Source: Pseudomonas sp. BGr12
Lineage (GTDB): Bacteria; Pseudomonadota; Gammaproteobacteria; Pseudomonadales; Pseudomonadaceae
Assembly (NCBI RefSeq): GCF_030272895.1
Contig: NZ_JALRNF010000002.1
Coordinates: 1-64,000 of the forward strand
Length of the DNA: 64,000 nt
Direction: 5' to 3'
The notes under the pieces are model-generated. The model was not told where the DNA came from and searched no databases. It worked only from the letters and a program-made list of their open reading frames with translations. How positions within the stretch are numbered: position 1 is the stretch's first letter; each line of letters opens with the position of its first letter. This document shows, piece after piece, positions 17,694-26,243 of this stretch. The position numbers and the translations under genes are program-made.

Positions 17694-17708
17694 CAATAAT
17701 AATAAGGG
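17694..17708 (+). promoter_or_regulatory. Candidate Crc/Hfq CA motif before MFS gene
   Basis: CAATAATAATAAGGG runs directly into the ribosome site AAGGG, eight bases before the ATG at 17716. It is the cleanest AAnAAnAA run in the operon and sits exactly where Hfq/Crc binding would block translation of the transporter. Confidence 0.62.
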
Positions 17709-17715
17709 CCATCAG

Positions 17716-19026
17716 ATGAACACACTGAAGAAGTATCAACGCATCACGGTTGTCTTCCTGCTGTTGATCGGCATCATCAACTACCTGGACCGTAGTGCGC
17801 TGTCGATCGCCAATACCTCGATCCAGAAAGACATGGCGATCAGCCCGTCGGAAATGGGCATCCTGCTGTCGGCGTTCTCCATCGCCTACGCCTTCGCCCA
17901 GTTGCCCATGGGCATGATCATCGACCGCCTGGGCAGCAAGATCGCCCTGGGGGCGTCGCTGATGGCCTGGTCGGTGGCCCAGGCGGCCTTCGGCATGGTC
18001 AGCAGCTTCGCCGGCTTCATGGGCCTGCGGGTGCTGCTGGGGATCGGCGAGGCGCCGATGTTCCCGTCGGCGGCCAAGGCCCTGTCCGAGTGGTTCGATG
18101 CCAACGAACGCGGCACCCCCACCGGTATCGTCTGGTCCTCGACGTGCCTGGGCCCATGCCTGGCACCGCCGTTGCTGACCCTGTTCATGGTCAACTTCGG
18201 CTGGCGCGGGATGTTCATCATCACCGGTCTGCTCGGCGTCGTCCTGGCCCTGTGCTGGCTGACCTTCTACAAGAGCAAGGCGCGCTACCTGGCCGAGCTT
18301 GAGGCCCAAGGCAAGCCATTGCCGAGCGAACACAAGGTCCAGGTGGCCAGCGCGCAGGCGCCGAAGGGCTCGTACTTCGCCGGCTGGCTCGACCTGTTCA
18401 AGCACCGCAGCACCTGGGGCGCAGTACTGGGCTTCATGGGCGTGATCTACATGCTCTGGCTGCACCTGACCTGGCTGCCCGGCTACTTCGAGCGCGAGCA
18501 CGGGCTGAACCTGTACAAGACCGCCTGGGTGGTGTCGCTGGCCTATGGCTTTGGCGCGCTCGGCACCATCGTCGCCGGGCGCTTCTGTGACTTGCTGGTG
18601 CGCAGGGGCATGAGCATCCTGGCCAGCCGCAAGTTCAGCGTGATCACCGGCCTGGTGATGGCCGCGCTGTTCACCTTGCCGCTGTCGTTCGTCACCGGCC
18701 TGACCGGCTGCATCATCCTGCTGTGCCTGGCGCTGTTCAGCATCAACATGGCCAGCGCCACCGCCTGGATGATCGTCAACACCATCGTCGACAGCCGCCG
18801 GGTGGCCTCGTTCGGCTCGATCCAGAACTTCGGCGGCTACATTGCCGGTTCCGTTGCGCCGATCGTCACCGGCTTCAGCATCCAGTACTCGGGCTCGTTC
18901 AACACCGCGTTCATGATCAGCGCAATCGTCGCCCTGTGCTCGGCGGTGGCCTACTTCCTGCTGCTCAAGGCGCCGATCGGCAATAGCCAGCCTGCGCCCG
19001 AGCCGATGACCGCAGTCACCGAGTAA
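17716..19026 (+). CDS. MFS transporter, ACS (glucarate/galactonate-like) family
   Basis: 436-residue 12-segment permease. INYLDRSALSIANTSIQKDM in TM1 and LLGIGEAPMFPSAAKALSEW in TM4 are hallmarks of the GudP/DgoT-like anion:cation symporters for sugar acids. The cytoplasmic loop in the middle (about 190-225) is charged. It is the last gene of the dehydratase operon, 90 bases after the FAH gene, and presumably imports the operon's substrate. It is followed at once by a compound REP element that probably ends the transcript. Confidence 0.9.
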   Translation: MNTLKKYQRITVVFLLLIGIINYLDRSALSIANTSIQKDMAISPSEMGILLSAFSIAYAFAQLPMGMIIDRLGSKIALGASLMAWSVAQAAFGMVSSFAGFMGLRVLLGIGEAPMFPSAAKALSEWFDANERGTPTGIVWSSTCLGPCLAPPLLTLFMVNFGWRGMFIITGLLGVVLALCWLTFYKSKARYLAELEAQGKPLPSEHKVQVASAQAPKGSYFAGWLDLFKHRSTWGAVLGFMGVIYMLWLHLTWLPGYFEREHGLNLYKTAWVVSLAYGFGALGTIVAGRFCDLLVRRGMSILASRKFSVITGLVMAALFTLPLSFVTGLTGCIILLCLALFSINMASATAWMIVNTIVDSRRVASFGSIQNFGGYIAGSVAPIVTGFSIQYSGSFNTAFMISAIVALCSAVAYFLLLKAPIGNSQPAPEPMTAVTE

Positions 19027-19030
19027 CGTC

Positions 19031-19140
19031 CGTAGCCGCTGCCGCAGCTGTGGGAGCGGGCTTGCCCCGCGATGCGGCGGTGAGATCAATCGCGGGACAA
19101 GCCCGCTCCCACCGATCGCAGCCTGGCGGCAGCGGCTACA
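19031..19140. repeat. Nested REP element
   Basis: An inner palindrome at 19050-19112 (TGGGAGCGGGCTTGCCCCGC and its complement) is enclosed by an outer inverted repeat, GTAGCCGCTGCCGCAGC at 19032-19048 and GGCGGCAGCGGCTAC near 19125-19139. Two REP families are thus nested. The outer family is also seen at the left edge of the window and at 59763-59791. Confidence 0.85.
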
Positions 19141-19327
19141 CACAAACCTGCAGCCCTACGGGGCGCCCCGATGCCTGAATCTCTGCTATGCCTAATAGGT
19201 TGAAGCCTTGGTGTCAGGCGTGGTTGGCGAGGCATGAACACACCTGTATGGCTGCCGCCCGCCTGTGGCCTCGGCGCCCTGCAGGCGGGCGTGGCAAACG
19301 GTGCCGAGCCTGACCGGGAGGTGTCCC

Positions 19328-19615
19328 ATGCTGTACATCATTCACTGGACCATCGACACGGAAAACCGCAACGCCGCCATGGTCCGCTTCAATCAGACCG
19401 GCGGCGTGCCACCCGCTGGTCTCAAGATCCTTGGCCGCTGGCATGTCGTGGGCAGTACCCAGGGCTTTGGCGTGGTCGAGACCGATAACGTGAACCTGGT
19501 GTACCAAATGGTGCTGGAATGGAGCGACCTGATGAATGTGCAGGTCTATCCGGCGGTCACTGACGAGCAATTGGCACCGTTGCTCAAGGCAGCGGTGAAC
19601 CGGATGAGTGTTTGA
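19328..19615 (+). CDS. DUF3303-family small protein
   Basis: 95-residue protein beginning MLYIIHWTIDTENRNAAMVR. It resembles the DUF3303 family of small dimeric alpha/beta-barrel-like proteins of unknown role. GGGAGG precedes the ATG at 19328, so the longer upstream frame is discarded. It has no signal peptide or membrane segment. REP elements sit on both sides, so it is likely a single-gene transcript. Confidence 0.75.
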   Translation: MLYIIHWTIDTENRNAAMVRFNQTGGVPPAGLKILGRWHVVGSTQGFGVVETDNVNLVYQMVLEWSDLMNVQVYPAVTDEQLAPLLKAAVNRMSV

Positions 19616-19626
19616 GTGCGCCTGTT

Positions 19627-19704
19627 GTAGGAGCGGGCTTGCCCCGCGATTCGGTGGTGCGAGTGATCGCGGGGCAAGTCGAATCGTCGCACCGCCGCTC
19701 CTAC
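19627..19704. repeat. REP palindrome, extended-arm variant
   Basis: The left arm is the standard GTAGGAGCGGGCTTGCCCCG. The right arm carries an extra tract between the GGGGCAAG and CCGCTCCTAC parts (TCGAATCGTCGCACC). The same tract occurs in the copy at 44856-44940 in the other orientation. The pair defines a sub-type. Confidence 0.85.
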
Positions 19705-19777
19705 AGTCAGTGCCTACTTGCCGTCCCCCTCCATGGTCGGGCTATGATCACGCCAAAAGAACCGGACCTTCTGGCCT

Positions 19778-20641
19778 ATGCCCGTTGACCTGCAAGCGCT
19801 GTACCCCAAACTGATCCACCTGATGCTGGACACGGTGTTCGTGGTCGACCGGGATAACCAGATTGTGTTTGTCAGCGATGCCTGCCAGGCATTGCTGGGT
19901 TACCGTGCCGACGAGTTGACCGGCACCCCGATCACCGACTACATCCACCCCGACGACCTGGCGGTCACGCGGGCCTCCATCGTCCGGGTCATGAACGGCC
20001 AGTCCCACGTCGATTTTCGCAATCGCTATGTGCGCAAGGATGGCAGCATCGTCTACATCCTCTGGGCGGCCTTCTGGTCCGAGGAGGTGGGGGCGCGGAT
20101 CGGTGTGGCGCGGGACGTGACGGCCCTGCGCCAGGCCGAGGAGGAGTTGCGCTTCCTGGCCCATCATGATCCGCTGACAGGCCTGACCAACCGATCGCTG
20201 TTCAACGATCGACTGGACTCGGCACTGCGCGCGGCCCACCGCCACAGCAGCACGCTGGCGCTGCTGTTCCTGGATATCAATGACTTCAAGGGCATCAATG
20301 ATGTCCATGGCCATGCCATGGGTGACCAGGTGCTTTGCGTCATGGCAAGGCGCCTGGAAGCCTGTGTACGCGAGACCGATACCGTGGCGCGGATGGGCGG
20401 GGACGAGTTCACGGTGCTGTTGACCGATACCCGGTCGCAGGACGCGGTTGCCGAGAAGGTGGCGCAGATCCTCGCCGCCATGGCCGAGCCGCTGGGCGCC
20501 GAGTTCGGCGGGATCAGCATGCCGTCCTGCAGTATCGGCGTGGCCCGTTATCCTGCGGACGGGGAGAATGCGGACTCGCTGCTCAGCCATGCCGATGGCG
20601 ATATGTACCGGATCAAGCGGCAGCGCTGCGCAAGGGGGTAA
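19778..20641 (+). CDS. PAS-GGDEF diguanylate cyclase
   Basis: 287-residue soluble signalling protein. A PAS domain occupies about 10-115 (DTVFVVDRDNQIVFVSDACQ, then RYVRKDGSIVYILW), and GGDEF occupies about 125-280. The active site is RMGGDEF, preceded by an intact inhibitory RxxD site (RETD). DINDFKGINDVHGHAMGDQV supplies metal and nucleotide residues. No transmembrane segment is visible, so it senses an internal signal, possibly redox or a ligand bound by PAS. It stands alone between a REP and the DUF1254 gene. Confidence 0.92.
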   Translation: MPVDLQALYPKLIHLMLDTVFVVDRDNQIVFVSDACQALLGYRADELTGTPITDYIHPDDLAVTRASIVRVMNGQSHVDFRNRYVRKDGSIVYILWAAFWSEEVGARIGVARDVTALRQAEEELRFLAHHDPLTGLTNRSLFNDRLDSALRAAHRHSSTLALLFLDINDFKGINDVHGHAMGDQVLCVMARRLEACVRETDTVARMGGDEFTVLLTDTRSQDAVAEKVAQILAAMAEPLGAEFGGISMPSCSIGVARYPADGENADSLLSHADGDMYRIKRQRCARG

Positions 20642-20816
20642 TGCTTCGGCACAGTGCGGTGGGACTGAATCCAGCGCAGGACTTGTGGGGCTCTCAAGCC
20701 GATCTAGACTCCGTAACTCATGGAGTTCGGAATGTTGAGCGTGTGCGTCTTCGGATCGCCCACCGCCGTTCACAGGTTCGTTTCCCTCGCGCATTCCCAA
20801 AGCAAGGATATCGACG

Positions 20817-22298
20817 ATGCCCCACTCGCTAAAGCTGCTGTCCATTGCCGTCCTGAGCGTCTCCTTCGGTGTGCAATCGCTTCAGGCCGCCGAACCGCCG
20901 GCCTCGCCGCTGATCAAGCAGATCAACAATGGCAACTGGCTCGACCCCAAGGAGGCCGAGGGCCTGCGCGACGAGCTGTACTACCAGCGTGCGGTGTTCG
21001 CCTACATGACCATGCTGCCGGCGCTCAACACCATCGGCATGAAGGAGGGGTCGGAGAAGGCCTTCGGTGCCGGCTACAACGTATTGCCGATCTGGAAGCA
21101 GCGCATGGACTCGCGGACCATGGTGCCCACGCCGAACGCCGACGTGATCTACTCCATGAGCTACCTCGACCTGAAGCAGACCGGCCCGCTGGTGGTGAAA
21201 GCGCCGGCCAACGTGATCGGCATGTTCACCGACTTCTTCCAGCGCACCCTCACCGACGTTGGCGCCATCGGCCCCGATCGGGCCCGTGGCGGCCTGTATC
21301 TGCTGCTGCCACCGGACTACAACGGTCCGGTGCCGGGCGGCTACTTCGCGGTCAAGTCGCGTACCTACAACGTCTTCCTGTTCTTCCGCACCGTGATGGC
21401 CAAGGGGGAAGGCAAGCCTGACCCGGCACCGGCCGTGAAGAATGCCGAGGCGACCCGTGTCTACCCGCTCTGGGCGACCGAGAAAGACGCCAAGCCGATG
21501 CAGTTCCCCGATGCCAGCGGCAAGTCGCTGAACATGATGTACCCCGTCGATAACAGCTACTGGACCAAGCTCAAGGCCTTTGTCGATTATGAGCCGGTCG
21601 AGGCGATCGATCCGGAACTGCGCGGCGTGCTGGCTTCCATCGGCATTATCAAGGGGCAACCCTTCGAGCCGAACCAGCAGCAACAGGAACTGCTGAAGAA
21701 GGCGGTGGAAACCGCACCGAAGATGATCCTCGCCAACCGCCAGCTGGGGCGCGACGACAAGCGCAACCTCTACTACAACGATCGCCAGTACGAGAACACC
21801 TGGGCCGGCGGCACCAACGACTGGATGCAGGAAAGCTACCTGGACGTGAACCAGCGGGCCAACTTCTTCCAGTTCGCCTATTCCTCGGCACCGGCGATGG
21901 TGATGCACACCACCGGCGCAGGCTCCAAGTATCCCTTCACCGGCCGTGACAAGGAAGGCAAGTTCCTGGAAGGGGGCAGCACCTACAAACTGCGCTTGCC
22001 GCCGAACCCGCCCGCCGCATTGTTCTGGGCGGTGACGGCGTACAACATCACCGATGGCACCATGCCGGAAACCCAGCAGCTACTGCCGTCCACCAACGGC
22101 TATTACGACATCCCCAAGCAGCCGGACGGCGCCATCGAAATCTGGTTCGGTCCGCAGAAACCCCAGGACGTGGCCGACGCGGCCTTTATCCAGACCATCC
22201 CCGGACGCAACTTCCTGGTCGCGCTACGCCTCTACGGCAGCGAAGACCCGTTCTATGACCAGACCTGGAAGCCGGATGATGTGGTGAAGGTCAAGTAG
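20817..22298 (+). CDS. Exported DUF1254/DUF1214 protein
   Basis: 493-residue protein with a clear Sec signal peptide ending near AAEPP (residue 25). The DUF1254 segment lies at about 60-200 (TPNADVIYSMSYLDLKQTGP, GMFTDFFQRTLTDVG). The DUF1214 segment lies at about 370-480 (LPPNPPAALFWAVTAYN, PDGAIEIWFGPQKP). The pairing is the family norm; function is not established. The ribosome site AAGGA precedes the ATG. It is convergent with the TetR gene downstream. Confidence 0.86.
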   Translation: MPHSLKLLSIAVLSVSFGVQSLQAAEPPASPLIKQINNGNWLDPKEAEGLRDELYYQRAVFAYMTMLPALNTIGMKEGSEKAFGAGYNVLPIWKQRMDSRTMVPTPNADVIYSMSYLDLKQTGPLVVKAPANVIGMFTDFFQRTLTDVGAIGPDRARGGLYLLLPPDYNGPVPGGYFAVKSRTYNVFLFFRTVMAKGEGKPDPAPAVKNAEATRVYPLWATEKDAKPMQFPDASGKSLNMMYPVDNSYWTKLKAFVDYEPVEAIDPELRGVLASIGIIKGQPFEPNQQQQELLKKAVETAPKMILANRQLGRDDKRNLYYNDRQYENTWAGGTNDWMQESYLDVNQRANFFQFAYSSAPAMVMHTTGAGSKYPFTGRDKEGKFLEGGSTYKLRLPPNPPAALFWAVTAYNITDGTMPETQQLLPSTNGYYDIPKQPDGAIEIWFGPQKPQDVADAAFIQTIPGRNFLVALRLYGSEDPFYDQTWKPDDVVKVK

Positions 22299-22341
22299 CG
22301 AGCTGGGCGCTTCTGGCCGACGACTGCCAGGGCATGTTCTG

Positions 22342-23022
22342 TCAGTCGACTGTTGAGGGACGCAGGCAACCGACAGCCATGCAGACCAGGCTGTCGAGCA
22401 AGGCCGGATGTTCCAGGTGCGCCGGAATGTCTTCCAATATAGAGCGGATCACACTGCGCAAGCCCTGGCCGAGCAAATAGGCCGCCAGGGCAGGGTGCTC
22501 CGTGGTGATCTCATGCTCATACAGGTGCAGCAGCGGCAGCCAGGTCGCTTCGATGAACTCACCTGCCGTTTGATACGGCCCGCGCCACATGCCCAGGTGA
22601 AGGGCGGAGTGGTAACGCAGGTGAAAGGCCTGGTTCAGTTTGAACAGGCGTGTTTCAACTCGAATGATGTTGGCCAGAATATCGCGCAGTGCCGATTTCA
22701 AGGGCACGCCAACCAGCCGCTCGCGCACGTTCAGTAGTTCTTCGGATTCCTCGTCGAGAATCCGCTCGTACAGCAAGGCTATGATCGAATCCTTGTTGGG
22801 GAAGTACTGGTAGATCGAGCCGACTGCGACCCCTGAAACTTCCGCGATGCGGGCGACCGTCAGTGAGGCTTCGCCCGTTTCATCCAGAATCCGCAGGCAC
22901 GCCTGCTCCACGGCCTCCACCAGTGCGCGAGAGCGTGATTGAGTCGGCCGCTTGCGCAACGCGGGAAGCTGCTCGCGGGTAGCGCTTGGGCTTTTCTTCG
23001 GTTCACTGCCTTTTTTGCTCAT
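22342..23022 (-). CDS. TetR-family regulator
   Basis: 226-residue TetR repressor-like protein. After a basic, Ser/Lys-rich N-terminal tail, the HTH is visible at about 30-85 (LTVARIAEVSGVAVGSIYQ, YFPNKDSIIALLYERIL). A longer helical ligand domain follows. It is divergent from the TauD-like dioxygenase gene with 211 bases between starts, which include an AT-rich palindrome. It is therefore the likely local repressor of the dioxygenase/aldolase pair. Confidence 0.9.
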   Translation of the reverse strand: MSKKGSEPKKSPSATREQLPALRKRPTQSRSRALVEAVEQACLRILDETGEASLTVARIAEVSGVAVGSIYQYFPNKDSIIALLYERILDEESEELLNVRERLVGVPLKSALRDILANIIRVETRLFKLNQAFHLRYHSALHLGMWRGPYQTAGEFIEATWLPLLHLYEHEITTEHPALAAYLLGQGLRSVIRSILEDIPAHLEHPALLDSLVCMAVGCLRPSTVD

Positions 23023-23065
23023 GAGAATCCGAGTGCTGCGCTTGTGGTGGCGCTAGCGTTCCAAT

Positions 23066-23080
23066 ATTTATTAATTAAAT
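23066..23080. promoter_or_regulatory. Candidate TetR operator
   Basis: ATTTA-TTAAT-TAAAT forms a 15-base dyad in the AT-rich core of the TetR/dioxygenase intergenic region. Position between divergent genes and symmetry suggest an operator overlapping both promoters. The AT-richness lowers certainty. Confidence 0.4.
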
Positions 23081-23233
23081 CAATTACTTATAGTGGTAGT
23101 CGGGCATCCAGGGAATGCGAATATCTGCGCCTTGGCGACCTGAGTATGATCGTTTTCGTCGATCAGACAACGTCCAAACGCGCATTGATGCGCTCTACAA
23201 GATCGGATATTCAGCCCTACCGGGAGATTGCCC

Positions 23234-24073
23234 ATGTCGTCATCTTTCACCGTCCGGCCCCTTGGTCCTAGCCTGGGCGCCGAAGTGCTTGATCTTGATC
23301 CTGCCTCAGTGGTGTTGCCGGAAACGCTGGCGGCGCTAGAGGCGGCACTGGTCAAACATGAAGCCATCGTACTGTCTGTACCCGGGTTACGGCCCGAGCA
23401 ACACCTGGCGATTGCCCAGCACTTCGGTGAGCCGGAAGTTCACACCTTCTATCCCAACCTGGGCGAAGGCTTCGAGCAGATCACCGTGATCGACTCCCGG
23501 CAGGGCGATCGGGCCGATATGTGGCACCACGACGAGAGCTTTCTGCCCAGTCCGCCGATCATCACCATGACCCACGCGCAGATTCTGCCGCCGCGTGGCG
23601 GCGATACCTGCTGGATCAGCATGACCACTGCGTACGACGCGTTGTCCCAGCGCATGAAGCACTACCTTGAAGGCCTGAGCGCCTGGCACGACATGAACGG
23701 ACCGATGACGGCGGCGCTGCGCCAGAACGTCGTCAGCCACGCGCGCTATGTCGAGGTCATCACGATGAACCGCAGGCACCTGCATCCGCTGGTCATCGAG
23801 CACCCGGTTTCAGGTCGCAAGGCGTTGTACCTGAGCCCGACCTACACCACCCATATCGACGGCCTGGCAAGCCCCGAAAGCGATGCAATCCTCGGCTACC
23901 TGAATGCCCATTGCCAGCAGGTTCAATTCGGCTTCCGCCATCGCTGGCGTGTCGGCGACATGCTGCTCTGGGACAACCGCAGTGTGCTGCACAACGCCAT
24001 CCTGGACTATCAACCGCACCAACGGCGCATGCATCGCACCTCGGTGTTCGCTCGCGGGGCTTCCCATGCCTGA
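23234..24073 (+). CDS. TauD/TfdA-family 2-oxoglutarate-dependent dioxygenase
   Basis: 279-residue Fe(II)/2OG dioxygenase of the TauD/TfdA family. The iron ligands are visible as WHHDESF (His98 and Asp100) and the distal His267 in RRMHRTSVF. The 2OG-anchoring arginine follows nearby, and LLWDNRSVLHNA is the family segment. GGGAG precedes the ATG at 23234; the track's GTG two codons earlier is discarded. It forms an operon with the class II aldolase gene 51 bases downstream. TauD relatives split sulfonates, phenoxyacetates or other small organic acids. The substrate here is unknown. Confidence 0.88.
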   Translation: MSSSFTVRPLGPSLGAEVLDLDPASVVLPETLAALEAALVKHEAIVLSVPGLRPEQHLAIAQHFGEPEVHTFYPNLGEGFEQITVIDSRQGDRADMWHHDESFLPSPPIITMTHAQILPPRGGDTCWISMTTAYDALSQRMKHYLEGLSAWHDMNGPMTAALRQNVVSHARYVEVITMNRRHLHPLVIEHPVSGRKALYLSPTYTTHIDGLASPESDAILGYLNAHCQQVQFGFRHRWRVGDMLLWDNRSVLHNAILDYQPHQRRMHRTSVFARGASHA

Positions 24074-24124
24074 CTCACTGATGGGTCGATCAGCGTTTGC
24101 ATCGCTCGCTCGGAGGAAATCGCC

Positions 24125-24895
24125 ATGTTGAAGGATGAACTGAACCATGACTTGCTGGCCCGTTTCATTCCCAGGCCAGGTCGCTACCCGCTGCTGCCCG
24201 AATTGACACCGCGCCAGCGTGTGGCGTTGCTGTGCCGGGTCTTGTCCCGCGAGGGCTACAACGACCATATCGCCGGCCACATCACCGTTCGCCAGGATGA
24301 CGGCACTTACCTGGCCAACCCGTGGGAGCTGACCTGGGGGGAGCTGACCGCCTCGGATATCCTGCGCCTCGATCAGCACGGCAAGGTGATCGAGGGTGAC
24401 TGGAACATTACCCCGGCCATCAACCTGCACATAGATGTGCACGCGGCACGCCATGATGTCGGCGTGGTGATCCACAATCACCCGCAGTGGGGATCGGTGT
24501 GGTCGGCAGTCGGGCGTATTCCGCCGATCTACGACCAGACCTCAGCCTTGGTCGACACGGACCCGGTGCTCTATGACGAGTACCGGGGCACGGTCGAAGA
24601 CCTTGAACTGGGCCGCGCCGCCGTAGAGGCACTGGGTACGCAAAAATGGGCGCTGCTTGCCAACCATGGCGTGCTGGTGGTGGCCAATGGCATTCGCCAG
24701 GCGCACTTGCGGGCGATCACGCTGGAATGGCGCAGTCGTCTGGCCTGGCGGGTCGAGATGCTCGGAGGCGGCTCACCGTTACCCGCCAGCGTCGCGCTCG
24801 CAACCGGGGCGCGTACCGATGCCAACGGCTTCCCGTTCCTGTGGGAAGCCATGGCGCGGGAGGAGATCCGGCGCGATCCGACAGTGCTTGAATAA
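24125..24895 (+). CDS. Class II aldolase/adducin-family protein
   Basis: 256-residue member of the class II aldolase/adducin family. The zinc histidines are visible in VVIHNHPQWG near residue 118 and in LLANHGVLVV near 180. The acidic residue usual in fuculose/ribulose aldolases may lie in NPWELTWGEL. GGAGGAAA gives a strong ribosome site. The gene follows the dioxygenase closely and so likely acts on its product or the same substrate, perhaps a retro-aldol or decarboxylation step. This pairing has no pathway name that can be recognised. Confidence 0.82.
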   Translation: MLKDELNHDLLARFIPRPGRYPLLPELTPRQRVALLCRVLSREGYNDHIAGHITVRQDDGTYLANPWELTWGELTASDILRLDQHGKVIEGDWNITPAINLHIDVHAARHDVGVVIHNHPQWGSVWSAVGRIPPIYDQTSALVDTDPVLYDEYRGTVEDLELGRAAVEALGTQKWALLANHGVLVVANGIRQAHLRAITLEWRSRLAWRVEMLGGGSPLPASVALATGARTDANGFPFLWEAMAREEIRRDPTVLE

Positions 24896-24947
24896 GCTTC
24901 TCCCAGTGGGGCAAACGGCGGGGTAGAAGTCCTCGTCGCTTCCGCTC

Positions 24948-25352
24948 TCAGGCCCCACTGTGTGTCCGGGGCCGAGTGGCCGATTGCGAGCGGGGCGTCA
25001 GGATGGCCAAGGCCACCGCCACGATCAAAAGCGCTGGCACGTCACCTGCCAAGTGCCCCAGTTGCCCCGGCTGGGTGACCGCCTGGACGGCCATGATTGC
25101 TGCATGTACGGCGCTGGACCACACGGTGAACCAGATCAGGCTCAGATTGGCCAATGGATCACGTGCGGCCAGGATCAAGAACACGCCCAGTGTGGCGTAG
25201 ATGCCAACGATCATCATCGGGTAGTCCGAGTGACCGACATGCCAGGCCCAGCCGGACGGCCAGAACAACATCAGTGGGTAGAGCGCGAGGCACGCGAGGC
25301 CGGCCAGAACCAGAACGACGCGCAAGTGCCTGAGGCGATCGACTAGGGTCAT
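24948..25352 (-). CDS. Small inner-membrane protein (DUF6632-like)
   Basis: 134-residue protein with four predicted membrane segments (VVLVLAGLACLALYPLM; MMIVGIYATLGVFLIL; LSLIWFTVWSSAVHAAIM; VPALLIVAVALAIL). The pattern HVGHSDYPMM between segments one and two and SLIWFTVWSS..HA recalls the DUF6632 family. The ATG at 25352 has GAGGAG at good spacing, so the 33-residue upstream extension is dropped. It is a single gene, convergent with the aldolase gene. Confidence 0.72.
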   Translation of the reverse strand: MTLVDRLRHLRVVLVLAGLACLALYPLMLFWPSGWAWHVGHSDYPMMIVGIYATLGVFLILAARDPLANLSLIWFTVWSSAVHAAIMAVQAVTQPGQLGHLAGDVPALLIVAVALAILTPRSQSATRPRTHSGA

Positions 25353-25466
25353 GGCGGGCTCCTCTTTGGGCTGATTCTGGATTGCCCCCAGTCGGCTGAG
25401 CGCTGAAGGGGGTTGAACACCATGGACGCTCGCGACCGGTTGAATCCGCAAGCCAAAACAGTCAGT

Positions 25467-26144
25467 TCAACCGTGGACGAATGCCCAGAGATCGTTATTC
25501 AATTTTTCGATAGCGCTTTTGAAATCGTTGCTGGTGATTCGCTGACGCTCGTTCTCCAGTTGCGTTCCGAACAACTTGCGCACCACTTTGGCCATTGTCT
25601 GATTGGTTTTCGCGTCAATGAACTCGGCTTCGATAAACAGATTGGTGTCTTGATCCCGGTAACCGGCAGCTGCTTGTGTCGCCCCGACAACGGCCGCGAT
25701 CGGCATCACTTCATACCACTTCATGCCCTCGTTCGACGCACTGACGCCAGTGATTGCCGCACGCAAGATCAGCGGGTGTGATCCGGCCGGTGCCGCGGCC
25801 GCGTTGGACACTCGCTGGTATTTCCGGCCCAGCACGAGTTTGGCTTTTCTGGACATGAAGTCTTGCAGATCGGCCAGCGTCTGCTGATTGACCCGCTCAT
25901 CGGGTTTTGGCGCGGGATAAAACTCCAGCGTCCTGAACGCTATGGTGTCGTAGGCATTCGGGTTCCACGACGGGCTTACCCAGCGCAGTGCCTTGTCACC
26001 GCTGGTGGTGGTCACTTCTTCCAGATTGTTGTAGCTGGACAGGAATCCGGAGTACCGCTCGCGCTCAGTGACCTGGGAGGTGCAACCGCCGAGCAGCAGG
26101 CTGGCCAGCATGGCGCCAACGAACAGTTTATGGGCCCAGGTCAT
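25467..26144 (-). CDS. DUF3313-family lipoprotein
   Basis: 225-residue predicted lipoprotein. The lipobox LLGGC is at residues 17-21, followed by TSQ. The mature part begins with YSGFLSSYNNL and WVSPSWNPNAYDTIAF, typical of the DUF3313 family. A tail segment NDFKSAIEKLNNDLWAF ends the domain. GGAGTG precedes the ATG. It is probably outer-membrane localised. The function of the family is unknown. The DapF-like gene upstream ends about 100 bases away on the same strand. Confidence 0.82.
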   Translation of the reverse strand: MTWAHKLFVGAMLASLLLGGCTSQVTERERYSGFLSSYNNLEEVTTTSGDKALRWVSPSWNPNAYDTIAFRTLEFYPAPKPDERVNQQTLADLQDFMSRKAKLVLGRKYQRVSNAAAAPAGSHPLILRAAITGVSASNEGMKWYEVMPIAAVVGATQAAAGYRDQDTNLFIEAEFIDAKTNQTMAKVVRKLFGTQLENERQRITSNDFKSAIEKLNNDLWAFVHG

Positions 26145-26243
26145 AGTGGGTTCACTCCAGGATGATATTCCAGTTGCATCGCGGCCAAGCCAAGGCGCCT
26201 ATCGACAGCGAGGGCGGATTCGCAGCTACCGGCATTGTTCAGA

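Noticed and set aside
19031..19704. Closely spaced palindromes as a CRISPR array
   Set aside because: The units are dispersed REPs of different sub-types with a gene between them, not equal repeats with unique spacers.
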